Shown here one piece after another: positions 26,038 to 34,215 of a stretch of 64,000 bases of DNA. Position 1 is the first letter of the stretch; each line of letters begins with the position of its first letter. Made by a program: the position numbers and the translations under genes. Below the pieces are notes generated by a model. That model did no database searches. It was not told the origin of the DNA and saw only the letters and a program-made list of their open reading frames with translations. Source of the DNA: Sulfitobacter sabulilitoris (GTDB taxonomy: Bacteria; Pseudomonadota; Alphaproteobacteria; Rhodobacterales; Rhodobacteraceae); NCBI RefSeq assembly GCF_005887615.1, contig NZ_VANS01000001.1, forward strand, positions 1,165,415 to 1,229,414, in the 5' to 3' direction.

Positions 26038-26121
26038 GGGCGACAGGCCGCAAGGTGTGGCAGGGGACTGTAACTCCCTCGCGGAGACGCACGCCTGGTT
26101 CGATTCCAGGGTCGCCCACCA
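26038..26121 (+). tRNA. tRNA-Tyr (anticodon GTA)
   Basis: An 84-nt class II tRNA with encoded CCA. Acceptor GGGCGAC (26038-26044) pairs with GTCGCCC (26111-26117), with discriminator A. The anticodon arm is GGGGA-CTGTAAC-TCCCT with GTA. A long variable arm follows (CGCGGAGACGC), then the T-arm GCCTGG-TTCGATT-CCAGG. The long variable arm and GTA fit tyrosine. Confidence 0.96.
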
Positions 26122-26235
26122 CTTTCCCCACCCGCCGATCCCCTGGTTCGCCGCCCGCGCAGTGGTCAAATCGCTTTAGTCGGCGCGCGCTTGCGCCTAT
26201 AGTCCGGCCAAACCCCGAAGGGCGCAGGCAAGAGC

Positions 26236-27240
26236 ATGGAACAACAGGCGAAATCCCCCCGGCAGTTCAATGTCGTTGTGGTCGGCCAACATGGGCGGTT
26301 GGCCTACGAGGCACTGATCTTCGCCGCCTCGCTCCGCCACCACAGCCGCGGCTTCACAGGCCGGCTCTTGATCGCCGAACCGCAGCCCGGCCCTCTCTGG
26401 CCACGCGATCCGCGCATCGGCAGCCCTGAGCTGCGCGCCGAACTCGAGGCCCTGGGCGCCGAGATCGTTCCCTTCGAGAGCCGACATTTCGGCAAGCAAT
26501 ATCCCTACGGCAACAAGATCGAGATGCTGACCGCCCTGCCGCGCGACGAGCCGTTCGTCTTTTTCGACACCGACACGCTGATCACCGGCGATCTGGGCAG
26601 CGTGCCGTTCGATTTCGACCGGCCCAGCGCGTCCCTGCGCCGCGAAGGCACCTGGCCCGTGCCCGAGCTGTACGGGCCCGGTTATACCGGGCTCTGGAAA
26701 TCGCTTTATGACAAGTTCGGCCTCGATTTCGAGAGCTCTCTGGACCTGAGCCAGCCCGACGAATTCTGGCAGCGATACCTGTATTTCAACGCAGGCTTTT
26801 TCTACTACCGTTGCCCGCATGCGTTTGGTGAGAAATTCCTCGATTACGCCCGGGCCATCCGTGACGATCCCCCGGTCGCGCTTTGCGCGCAGGAATTGGA
26901 CCCTTGGCTCGACCAGGCTGCGCTGCCTTTGGTGATCCATGCGCTCGGCGGCGGCAGGGACACGCTGCCGCAGGGGCTTCTGGACGGCAGCGTCAGTTGC
27001 CACTACCGCATGTTTCCGATGCTCTATGCCCGCGAGGCCGATCATGTGGTCAGAACCCTCGAGACCGTGACGGCCCCCAACCGGATCAAGAAGATCCTCA
27101 AGGAATACAACCCGATCAAGCGGATGGTCTATCAGGGCCGCGGCGCCAAGGTCCGCGCGCTTTTCGATCGCGACCACCTGCCGCGGCGCGAACAGGTCAT
27201 CCGCAACCGCATCAAATCCAACGGCTTCTGGATGCGGTGA
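26236..27240 (+). CDS. Glycosyltransferase-like protein (GT-A fold, DxD motif)
   Basis: A 334-residue cytosolic protein without a signal peptide or membrane segment. An N-terminal Rossmann-like strand (FNVVVVGQHGRLAYEALIFAASL) is followed by a region with FVFFDTDTLITGDL, which looks like the DxD metal/nucleotide-sugar motif of GT-A transferases (GT8-like layout). Later ELDPWLDQAALP resembles the acceptor-side region of such enzymes, and the C-terminus is basic. I cannot name the family or substrate. It stands alone after tRNA-Tyr. Confidence 0.6.
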   Translation: MEQQAKSPRQFNVVVVGQHGRLAYEALIFAASLRHHSRGFTGRLLIAEPQPGPLWPRDPRIGSPELRAELEALGAEIVPFESRHFGKQYPYGNKIEMLTALPRDEPFVFFDTDTLITGDLGSVPFDFDRPSASLRREGTWPVPELYGPGYTGLWKSLYDKFGLDFESSLDLSQPDEFWQRYLYFNAGFFYYRCPHAFGEKFLDYARAIRDDPPVALCAQELDPWLDQAALPLVIHALGGGRDTLPQGLLDGSVSCHYRMFPMLYAREADHVVRTLETVTAPNRIKKILKEYNPIKRMVYQGRGAKVRALFDRDHLPRREQVIRNRIKSNGFWMR

Positions 27241-27317
27241 GCGCGCCGCCGCCCTTGTGTGGCGCAGGCGCGTAGCCTAACGATTGACCCAAGCCATCAC
27301 TTCAAGGAGACGCCCAA

Positions 27318-28610
27318 ATGACCGACGGCCCCACTTACGGTTTCGACACGCTGCAAATTCACGCGGGCGCCAAGCCTGATCCCGCGACCGGCGCACGCCA
27401 GACGCCGATCTACCAGACCACGGCCTATGTGTTCCGCGATGCCGACCACGCCGCGGCGCTGTTCAACCTGCAGGAAGTGGGCTTTATCTATTCGCGGCTG
27501 ACCAACCCCACGGTCGCCGTGCTGCAAGAACGCATCGCGACGCTCGAAGGCGGCGTGGGCGCGGTGTGCTGCTCGTCGGGGCATGCGGCCCAGATCATGG
27601 CACTGTTTCCGCTGATGCAGCCCGGTATGAACATCGTCGCCTCCACCCGCCTGTACGGCGGCACGGTCACGCAGTTCACCCACACGATCAAGCGGTTCGG
27701 CTGGTCCTGCACCTTTGTCGATTTCGACGATCTGGATGCGGTGAAGGCCGCGATCGACGACAACACCCGCGCGGTGTTCTGCGAGGCGATCGCCAATCCC
27801 GGCGGCTATATCACCGATCTCGATGCGATCTCGAAAATCTCGGACGCGGCGGGCATTCCGCTGATCGTCGACAACACGTCGGCCACGCCCTACCTGTGCC
27901 GCCCGATCGAGCATGGCGCGACGCTGGTGGTCCATTCGACGACCAAGTACCTGACCGGCAATGGCACCGTCACGGGTGGCGCGATCGTGGATTCGGGCAA
28001 GTTCGACTGGTCCGCGAACGACAAGTTCCCCTCGCTCAGCCAGCCTGAACCGGCCTATCACGGCCTCAAGTTCCACGAGACCTTCGGCCCGCTGGCCTTT
28101 ACCTTTCACGGCATCGCCATCGGTCTGCGCGATCTGGGGATGACGATGAACCCGCAGGCCGCGCATTACACGCTGATGGGCACCGAAACCCTGTCGCTGC
28201 GCATGGACCGCCACGTCGAGAACGCCGAGAAGATCGCCACCTGGCTGGAAAAAGACGAGCGCGTCGACTACGTGACCTACGCCGGCCTGAAGTCCTCTCC
28301 CTACAACAAACGCATGGACAAAATCTGCCCGCGCGGCGCCGGCGGGCTGTTCACCTTCGCGGTCAAGGGCGGCTATGACGCCTGCGTCAAGCTGGTGAAC
28401 GCGCTGGAAATCTTCAGCCATGTGGCGAACCTGGGCGATACGCGGTCGCTGATCATCCACTCCGCCTCGACCACGCACCGACAGTTGACGGCAGAGCAGC
28501 AAGAAGCCGCCGGAGCGGGCGCGGGCGTGGTCCGTGTCTCCATCGGGACCGAGGACGCCGACGATCTGATCGCCGATCTGGATCAGGCCCTGGCCAAGGC
28601 CACCAGCTAA
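27318..28610 (+). CDS. metY: O-acetylhomoserine sulfhydrylase (aminocarboxypropyltransferase)
   Basis: PLP enzyme of the Cys/Met metabolism family making homocysteine (or methionine) from O-acetylhomoserine and sulfide (or methanethiol). The product is 430 residues, matching the longer MetY type. The N-terminal FDTLQIHAGAKPDPATGARQTPIYQTT is diagnostic. The PLP-binding Lys (about K210) lies in VVHSTTKYLTG. The Cys-rich CCSSGHAAQ and the C-terminal RLSIGTED-type region (VRVSIGTEDADDLI) are present. An AAGGAGA site precedes the ATG. A GC-rich hairpin without a T-tract lies just downstream (28626-28662). Confidence 0.94.
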   Translation: MTDGPTYGFDTLQIHAGAKPDPATGARQTPIYQTTAYVFRDADHAAALFNLQEVGFIYSRLTNPTVAVLQERIATLEGGVGAVCCSSGHAAQIMALFPLMQPGMNIVASTRLYGGTVTQFTHTIKRFGWSCTFVDFDDLDAVKAAIDDNTRAVFCEAIANPGGYITDLDAISKISDAAGIPLIVDNTSATPYLCRPIEHGATLVVHSTTKYLTGNGTVTGGAIVDSGKFDWSANDKFPSLSQPEPAYHGLKFHETFGPLAFTFHGIAIGLRDLGMTMNPQAAHYTLMGTETLSLRMDRHVENAEKIATWLEKDERVDYVTYAGLKSSPYNKRMDKICPRGAGGLFTFAVKGGYDACVKLVNALEIFSHVANLGDTRSLIIHSASTTHRQLTAEQQEAAGAGAGVVRVSIGTEDADDLIADLDQALAKATS

Positions 28611-28675
28611 GCCACCGGCCAAGGCCGCGCGCGCATGGCGGATATGTCCGCCGGGCGCGCGCCCATGCCGTCCGC

Positions 28676-29371
28676 CTAGTCCGCGATGGCGAAAACCATC
28701 GACACCTGCGCGTCAATGCTCAGCTCGCCCGGCGCCACCGGCACATCGCCCATCGACCGCGACGCCGCCGACATTTCCATCATCACCGGGCCACGCCCCT
28801 GACCCTGCTGCGAAATCGATTGCACCGGGCCCAGCGTCACGCCCGCGGCCTGCGCCAACTGCGCGGCGCGCGCCATCGCGTCCCTGACGGCGGCGGCGCG
28901 GGCCTCGGCCTCGACCGGGTCTGGCGCTTGAAGACCGAACTGCAAGCCGTTGAAAGTATTCGCGCCATCCTGCACCACCATATCCAGGATCCCGCCCAGG
29001 CCGGTCAGGTCGCGGACCCGTACGGTGACGCCGTTGCGCGCAACAAAGCCCGCGATCCTGGGTGGCGCATCGCTGCTGGATACGCGGTTTTCCCACAAGG
29101 GCTGCAACGACAGGCCACTGGTCTGCATGTCGCGCGCCGCGATGCCCGCCCCGGTCAGCCGGTCGATCACCGCGCGCACCGCCGCCGACGTCAGCGCCAT
29201 CGCCGCATCTGCCTGGGCCGCCTCATGCGTCACCCCAAGGCTGATCGTGGCCATATCCGGCACCGCTTCGATCCTGCCCTCGCCGGTGACGGTAATGACC
29301 CGCGTCTCCTGCGCCCAGGCCGTTCCGGCCAAACAGGCCCAGATCACAATCGCCCCTATCGTCTTGCGCAT
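28676..29371 (-). CDS. SIMPL (DUF541) domain periplasmic protein
   Basis: A 231-residue exported protein: signal peptide (about 1-20, cleavage after AWA) and a SIMPL domain starting VITVTGEGRIEAVPDMATISLGV, with GLSLQPLW, GFVARNGVTVRVRDL and a final region ELSIDAQVSMVFAI. The family includes E. coli YggE and Brucella BP26. Roles in oxidative stress and as channel-like oligomers have been proposed, not settled. The start at 29371 has an AAAGGA site. It is convergent with metY and divergent from the large protein gene at 29552. Confidence 0.92.
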   Translation of the reverse strand: MRKTIGAIVIWACLAGTAWAQETRVITVTGEGRIEAVPDMATISLGVTHEAAQADAAMALTSAAVRAVIDRLTGAGIAARDMQTSGLSLQPLWENRVSSSDAPPRIAGFVARNGVTVRVRDLTGLGGILDMVVQDGANTFNGLQFGLQAPDPVEAEARAAAVRDAMARAAQLAQAAGVTLGPVQSISQQGQGRGPVMMEMSAASRSMGDVPVAPGELSIDAQVSMVFAIAD

Positions 29372-29551
29372 GGCGCATCCTTTCCACGTTTCTCGATCTC
29401 TCGCATCGTCCCGTGCCACCTGAGCCCGCGACGCAAAAAAGGGCAAGCCAAGGCTTGGGCTTTCGCTTTCCCTCGGCAAACTCCTGCTCTATTCTCGGGC
29501 TATCCGCACGGTGCGCTTTCACCGTGTCCGCCCCACTGGTAAAGGCGAGGA

Positions 29552-32230
29552 ATGAAGCCAGAATTCGCGCTGTCCCTGTCGTTCGATCATATCCGCCTGC
29601 TGCACCGCGCCGCCGGGGGATGGCGCGCGGTGGGCACCGTCGAGGCCGGCAGCGACGCCATGTCCGGCGAACTGGAGGTGCTGCGCAAGACCGCCGCATC
29701 GCTTGAGCCCGGCGGCGTGCGGTCCAAACTGCTGATCCCCGATGCGCAGATCAAGTACCTGACGCTCGACACCGCCGGGATGGACGACGCCGCGCGCCGC
29801 GATGCCGCCCGGCTGGCGCTGGACGGAGCGACGCCCTATGCGGTCAGGGACCTGGTGTTCGACATCAGCCCCGACGGTGCGCGCACCCATGTCGCGGCCG
29901 TCGCGCGCGATACCCTGGACGAGGCCGAGGCCTTTGCCAGCGCGCACCGGTTTGGCCCTGTAAGCTTTGTCGCGGCACCGCAGGACGACGGTTTCCTGGG
30001 CGAGCCGTTCTTTGGCCCGACCAAGGCCGCCGCATCGCTGCTGGCCAAGGGCGAAACGGTCGAACCGGACGGAGTTGCCGTGGTCGAAATCGGCGCCGTC
30101 GACATCCCCGAGGGCCCCGTCGCGATGGACGCCGCCGCGCCGGACCCGCAAGAGGTGCCCGAGCCTGCCCCGCAGGAGACGCCGCCACCCGCGCCCGAAC
30201 CCACGCCCGAACCCGAACCCGTTCCGGTGCCGCAGCCCGGCCCCGATACCGACCCCGCGCCCAAGCCCGATACGATTCCCCCGCCTGCGCCGGAAACACC
30301 GCCGGAACCGGAAACCGAGCCGGGGCCGGAGCCCGAAGTCGTGCCTCCCGCGCCGGCGCCGACACCCGAGGAAATTCCGCCCGCCACGCCCAACGAAACA
30401 CCGCCGCCGGTGCCGCAGGAAACTCCGCCCTCCGAACCGGAAGAGACGCCCCCATCGATGCCCGATGAAGCGCCGCCGTTGCCGCCCACCGAAATCCCGA
30501 TGCCGCCGCCGGGCGGTGGGGGGCAACCCACCGCATCGCAGGCGGCGCCGGGCAGCAACGCACCGCAGATCGCCACAGGCTTTGCCAGCCGCCGCGGTGC
30601 GTCCGCCGGCCCGTCGCTGGGCGGCGCAAACCGGTCCGATCCGGACAGCGCGCCCGAGCCAAAGCCCATAGCACCGCCCACCAAGCCGATCGCCGCCGCG
30701 GAGCCATCCGAACGGCTTGGCTTTCTGAGCCGCCGCAAGCCCGGACCGACGCCACCGGCACGCGGCACGGTGTCAAAACCGGTCGCGGCGGCCCCACGGG
30801 CGGTCAAGCCCGCCACCGCGACCCCCACGGCCCCTACCGAAGAAGCGCAGCGCATGACCGTTTTCGGCGCACGCAAATCGCAGGAAGTCGGCGGCAAGCC
30901 ACGCTATCTGGGCCTGATCCTGACGGCTGCCTTGCTGGTGTTTCTGGCCGGGGTCGCGGCCTGGGCTTCGGTGTTTCTGGACGAGGGGATCGCGCGGCTG
31001 TTCGGCACGGAGCGCGCCACCGTCACGACCCAGGACACCGCGCCCCCCGCCCCGCAAAGCTTTGCCGAAGCCGCGGAGATGGACGACGCGAGCGAGACAG
31101 ATGCCGCCGCGTCGGACGACGCGGAGTACAGCGCCGAACCGGAAGAGACCGCGTCGCTCGATCCCGGCCTGACCGACGAGGATACCGCCGTTCTGGATGC
31201 GCTGCGCGCCGTGCCCGACGCGCCCGCACCCCAGCCCGAAGCGCCGGATGCGGCATTGGCGACCGATCCGATGGACGAGAACGCGCTACAGGCGCAATAC
31301 GCGGTCACCGGCATCTGGCCGATGGCCCCGCAGGTGCCGGATGCGCCCGCGCAGATGTCGTTGGACGATCTGTACCTGACCAGCATCGACCCGATCAGCC
31401 CGGCGCAGGATGCAGTCGCCCTGCCCGATGTGCGCACCCAAGGCACCGACGACGCCCCGGCCAGCATCAGCTCGCCCTCGCCTGCCGGCACGCAATTCAC
31501 GCTGCGGCCGGACGGGCTGGTCGTTGCCAGTGCCGCGGGCGCGCTGTCGCCCGATGGCTACACCGTTTTCGCCGGTCCGCCGCCCCGTGTGCCGCCGCCC
31601 ACGCCCACCCGGTTCGAAACCTCGCCCGAGCAGGCCGTGATCGACAGCGCGATGACCTCGGCCCTGGCGCAATTGCGCCCCCGGACACGGCCGGATGAGT
31701 TGATGGAAAACAACGAACGCGCCACGCTTGACGGGCTGACGCGCAGTGAACTGGCGGGCCTGCGGCCCCGCCTGCGCCCCGAGACCGCCAAGCAGGCGAC
31801 CGAGGACGCAGACGACGCCCCCACAGCGGCCGCGACGGCCACTTCGCGCCTGCCCAACAGCCGCCCCGGTAATTTTTCCCAGATCGTGCAGAGCGCCACC
31901 CAGCAGCCCGCCGCCAGCGCATCGGCGGCATCGACCGCGACAGTGGCCAGCGTTGCGCCGCGCACGGTCACGCCGTCCATCCCCTCCAGCGCCTCGGTGG
32001 CGCGCGAGGCGACGTTGAAAAATGCGTTGAACCTGCGCCGCATCAACCTGATCGGGGTCTACGGCAAACCCTCTGCCCGGCGCGCGTTGGTGCGGCTGTC
32101 GAACGGCCGCTATCAGAAGCTGGAGGTCGGCGACCGGATCGACGGGGGCCGCGTGTCAGCCATCGGCGACAGCGAGTTGCGCTATCAAAAAGGTGGCCGC
32201 AACGTTGTTCTAACCATGCCAAACGGCTAG
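29552..32230 (+). CDS. Very large Pro-rich single-pass protein with GspL/PilM-like N-terminus and GspC/PilP-like C-terminus
   Basis: An 892-residue protein of unknown function. Residues 1-155 look like the actin-like cytoplasmic part of GspL/PilM (FALSLSFDHIRLLHR, KYLTLDTAGMDDAARRDAARLALDGATPYAVRDLVFDI). Residues about 195-330 are a Pro/Glu-rich low-complexity linker, followed by a basic segment and a single membrane helix at about 453-476 (LGLILTAALLVFLAGVAAW). A long acidic, Ala/Pro-rich periplasmic stretch follows. The last 65 residues (LIGVYGKPSARRALVRLSNG...) resemble the homology region of GspC/PilP. No pilus or type II secretion genes are near. Assignments are by eye. It stands alone. 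Confidence 0.6.
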   Translation: MKPEFALSLSFDHIRLLHRAAGGWRAVGTVEAGSDAMSGELEVLRKTAASLEPGGVRSKLLIPDAQIKYLTLDTAGMDDAARRDAARLALDGATPYAVRDLVFDISPDGARTHVAAVARDTLDEAEAFASAHRFGPVSFVAAPQDDGFLGEPFFGPTKAAASLLAKGETVEPDGVAVVEIGAVDIPEGPVAMDAAAPDPQEVPEPAPQETPPPAPEPTPEPEPVPVPQPGPDTDPAPKPDTIPPPAPETPPEPETEPGPEPEVVPPAPAPTPEEIPPATPNETPPPVPQETPPSEPEETPPSMPDEAPPLPPTEIPMPPPGGGGQPTASQAAPGSNAPQIATGFASRRGASAGPSLGGANRSDPDSAPEPKPIAPPTKPIAAAEPSERLGFLSRRKPGPTPPARGTVSKPVAAAPRAVKPATATPTAPTEEAQRMTVFGARKSQEVGGKPRYLGLILTAALLVFLAGVAAWASVFLDEGIARLFGTERATVTTQDTAPPAPQSFAEAAEMDDASETDAAASDDAEYSAEPEETASLDPGLTDEDTAVLDALRAVPDAPAPQPEAPDAALATDPMDENALQAQYAVTGIWPMAPQVPDAPAQMSLDDLYLTSIDPISPAQDAVALPDVRTQGTDDAPASISSPSPAGTQFTLRPDGLVVASAAGALSPDGYTVFAGPPPRVPPPTPTRFETSPEQAVIDSAMTSALAQLRPRTRPDELMENNERATLDGLTRSELAGLRPRLRPETAKQATEDADDAPTAAATATSRLPNSRPGNFSQIVQSATQQPAASASAASTATVASVAPRTVTPSIPSSASVAREATLKNALNLRRINLIGVYGKPSARRALVRLSNGRYQKLEVGDRIDGGRVSAIGDSELRYQKGGRNVVLTMPNG

Positions 32231-32339
32231 ACGGCAAGGATCAACTGCGCCGCGCAAGCGATTGTTTCACAATGGTTTCTCTCGAAGGCTGATGCCCGTC
32301 GAACAGGTTTCCGCACCTTTCGGTGATCCGAACGCACGA

Positions 32340-32361
32340 GCGGTCGAAATCTGCCGACCGC
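32340..32361. other. Hairpin between convergent genes
   Basis: GCGGTCG (32340-32346) and CGACCGC (32355-32361) form a 7-bp stem with an 8-nt loop in the 158-bp gap between the 3' ends of the large protein gene and hppD. There is no T-tract, so terminator function is only possible. Nothing else is visible in the gap. Confidence 0.35.
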
Positions 32362-32388
32362 CCGCGCGGACCCCTTGGCAAGACCGTC

Positions 32389-33483
32389 TTACGACGCCTT
32401 CAATTCGCCGCTGTCGATCTGCTCCTGCTCGATGCTCTCGAACAGTGCCTTGAAGTTCCCCTCGCCAAAGCCGTCGTCGCCCTTGCGCTGGATGAACTCG
32501 AAAAAGATCGGCCCGATCACCGTCTTCGAAAAGATCTGCAACAGGATCTTGGTTTCGCCGCCGTCCACGACGCCTTCGCCGTCGATCAGGATGCCATGCT
32601 TCTTCATCCGCTCGATCGGCTCCTCGTGGCCCGCGACGCGCGTCTTGCTCAGGTCGTAATAGGTTTCGGGCGGCGCGGGCATGAAGCGGATCCCGCGCTT
32701 TGCGATCTCGTCCGTGGCGTCGTAGATGTCGCGCGCGCCCACGGCGATATGCTGAATCCCCTCGCCCTTGTATTTCTTGAGATAGGACACGATCTGCCCG
32801 GTCTCGCCCCGGTCCTCGTTGATCGGGATGCGGATGCGCCCGCAGGGCGAGGTCAGCGCGCGGCTGTGCAGCCCGGTAAACTTGCCTTCGATGTCAAAGA
32901 ACCGGATTTCACGGAAATTGAACAGGTCGCCGTAGAACTTGAACCATGTGTCCATGTTGCCCCGGTGCACATTGTGCGTGAGGTGATCGAGGTAGTAAAA
33001 GCCCACGCCCTCCGGCTTGGATTGCGCCACCCAATCGTATTCCTCGTTATAGGGCGAGGTGTCATAGTACTGATCGACAAAATACAGGAGCGAACCGCCG
33101 ATACCGACAATCGCGGGCACGTCCAGCACCTTTCCGTCGCCCTCGTAGGGTTCGGCCCCCTTGGCCACGGCATGATCGAAGGCCTTTTGCGCATCGACCA
33201 CGCGCCACCCCATCGACGGCGCGCAGGGGCCGTGTTCCGCGACAAAGCGGGCGGCAAAACTGTCGGGGTCATGGTTCAGGACATAGGTGATGTCGCCCTG
33301 CTGCCACAGTTCGATCTTTTGCGTTTTGTGACGCGCGACGCGCGCATAGCCCATGCGGGTGAACAGGTCGCGCAATTCCTGCGGCTCTGGCGACGCGAAT
33401 TCGACGAACTCGAAGCCATCCGTGCCTGCGGGGTTGTCCTTGGTAATGACTGATTTCGGTGCATCGTGCGGGAAAGGGCCCAT
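32389..33483 (-). CDS. hppD: 4-hydroxyphenylpyruvate dioxygenase
   Basis: Non-haem Fe(II) oxygenase of tyrosine catabolism: 4-hydroxyphenylpyruvate + O2 gives homogentisate + CO2. The product is 364 residues with two VOC-fold halves. The iron ligands expected for the family are visible as the His of DHLTHNVH, the His of GIQHIAV and the Glu of FFEFIQRKGDDGFGEGNF, the C-terminal family signature. ATG 33483 has an excellent AAAGGAGG site, whereas the ORF extends to 33558 without one. It is divergent from an Lrp-type regulator that probably controls it. Confidence 0.97.
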   Translation of the reverse strand: MGPFPHDAPKSVITKDNPAGTDGFEFVEFASPEPQELRDLFTRMGYARVARHKTQKIELWQQGDITYVLNHDPDSFAARFVAEHGPCAPSMGWRVVDAQKAFDHAVAKGAEPYEGDGKVLDVPAIVGIGGSLLYFVDQYYDTSPYNEEYDWVAQSKPEGVGFYYLDHLTHNVHRGNMDTWFKFYGDLFNFREIRFFDIEGKFTGLHSRALTSPCGRIRIPINEDRGETGQIVSYLKKYKGEGIQHIAVGARDIYDATDEIAKRGIRFMPAPPETYYDLSKTRVAGHEEPIERMKKHGILIDGEGVVDGGETKILLQIFSKTVIGPIFFEFIQRKGDDGFGEGNFKALFESIEQEQIDSGELKAS

Positions 33484-33552
33484 GATGTGCCTCCTTTGAG
33501 CGTGAAACAGCCGAATAAACCGGCTTTGAGCGCATATTAGGCGCTTTGCCAT

Positions 33553-33575
33553 GCGCAATTTGCGCGAACTTGCGC
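33553..33575. promoter_or_regulatory. Candidate Lrp-type operator between hppD and its regulator
   Basis: A palindrome GCGCAA-T-TTGCGC (33553-33565) is followed by another TTGCGC (33570-33575), placing half-sites at 10-bp spacing in the 189-bp divergent region. Helically phased repeats are typical of Lrp/AsnC octamer sites. Binding by the adjacent regulator is inferred. Confidence 0.45.
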
Positions 33576-33672
33576 CACCTCACCCGGTATTTCGCGAGAA
33601 AGCCGCACATCCAGCGATAAATGTGTTAAAATCGCGCATCATTCCCGAAGCATGCAGGAGGCTTGTCACATC

Positions 33673-34128
33673 ATGCTCGATCAGATCGACACGCGGCTGC
33701 TGGCGGCCCTGCAAAAGAACGCCCACCTGACGGCGCAGGATCTTGGCGAGCTGCTGCATCTCTCCCCAAGTCAGGCCGGACGACGGCGCCAGCGGCTTGA
33801 AACGGCCGGGTTCATCGAAGGCTATACCGCCCGGCTCAATCCTGCGCAGCTTGGGCTGAATGTGCAGGGGTTCGTGCAGGTTCATCTGGGCACCCATGGG
33901 CCGGATCATTCACGCAGTTTCGCGCGGCTTCTGGATACGCGCCCCGAGATAACGAGCGCATGGACAATGACCGGCGATGCGGATTATCTGTTGCGGGTCT
34001 ATTGCGCCGACCTGCCCGCATTGAATTCCCTCATTCACGAGGTTCTGCTTCCGCATCCGGCGGTGGCGCGGGTGCACAGCCAGATCGTGATGGACCAGTT
34101 GAAGCGCGATGGACCGTTGCCGACGTAG
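33673..34128 (+). CDS. Lrp/AsnC-family regulator, probably of tyrosine catabolism
   Basis: A 151-residue regulator: N-terminal helix-turn-helix (MLDQIDTRLLAALQKNAHLTAQDLGELLHLS, about 1-60) and C-terminal RAM effector domain (about 65-145, with TGDADYLLRVYCADL). The start at 33673 is preferred because the AGGAGG ribosome site overlaps the alternative ATG at 33652. Its divergence from hppD and the family's response to amino acids suggest it senses tyrosine or phenylalanine-related ligands and controls hppD. This is inference. Confidence 0.88.
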   Translation: MLDQIDTRLLAALQKNAHLTAQDLGELLHLSPSQAGRRRQRLETAGFIEGYTARLNPAQLGLNVQGFVQVHLGTHGPDHSRSFARLLDTRPEITSAWTMTGDADYLLRVYCADLPALNSLIHEVLLPHPAVARVHSQIVMDQLKRDGPLPT

Positions 34129-34215
34129 CCCCGTTTCGAGTTCCGCATACCCGCCGACCCCGTCGCCGCCAGACCATTTCGACTGCTGACATTTCAATCA
34201 CAAGGATCCCCTTTC

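Noticed and set aside
26038-27240. Genomic island inserted at tRNA-Tyr
   Set aside because: No integrase, no repeated tRNA 3' end and no change in composition were seen downstream; the 23-bp repeats are upstream of the tRNA.
27241-27317. SAM-II riboswitch upstream of metY
   Set aside because: The 77-bp leader lacks the conserved SAM-II pseudoknot segments; only an ordinary AAGGAGA ribosome site is seen.
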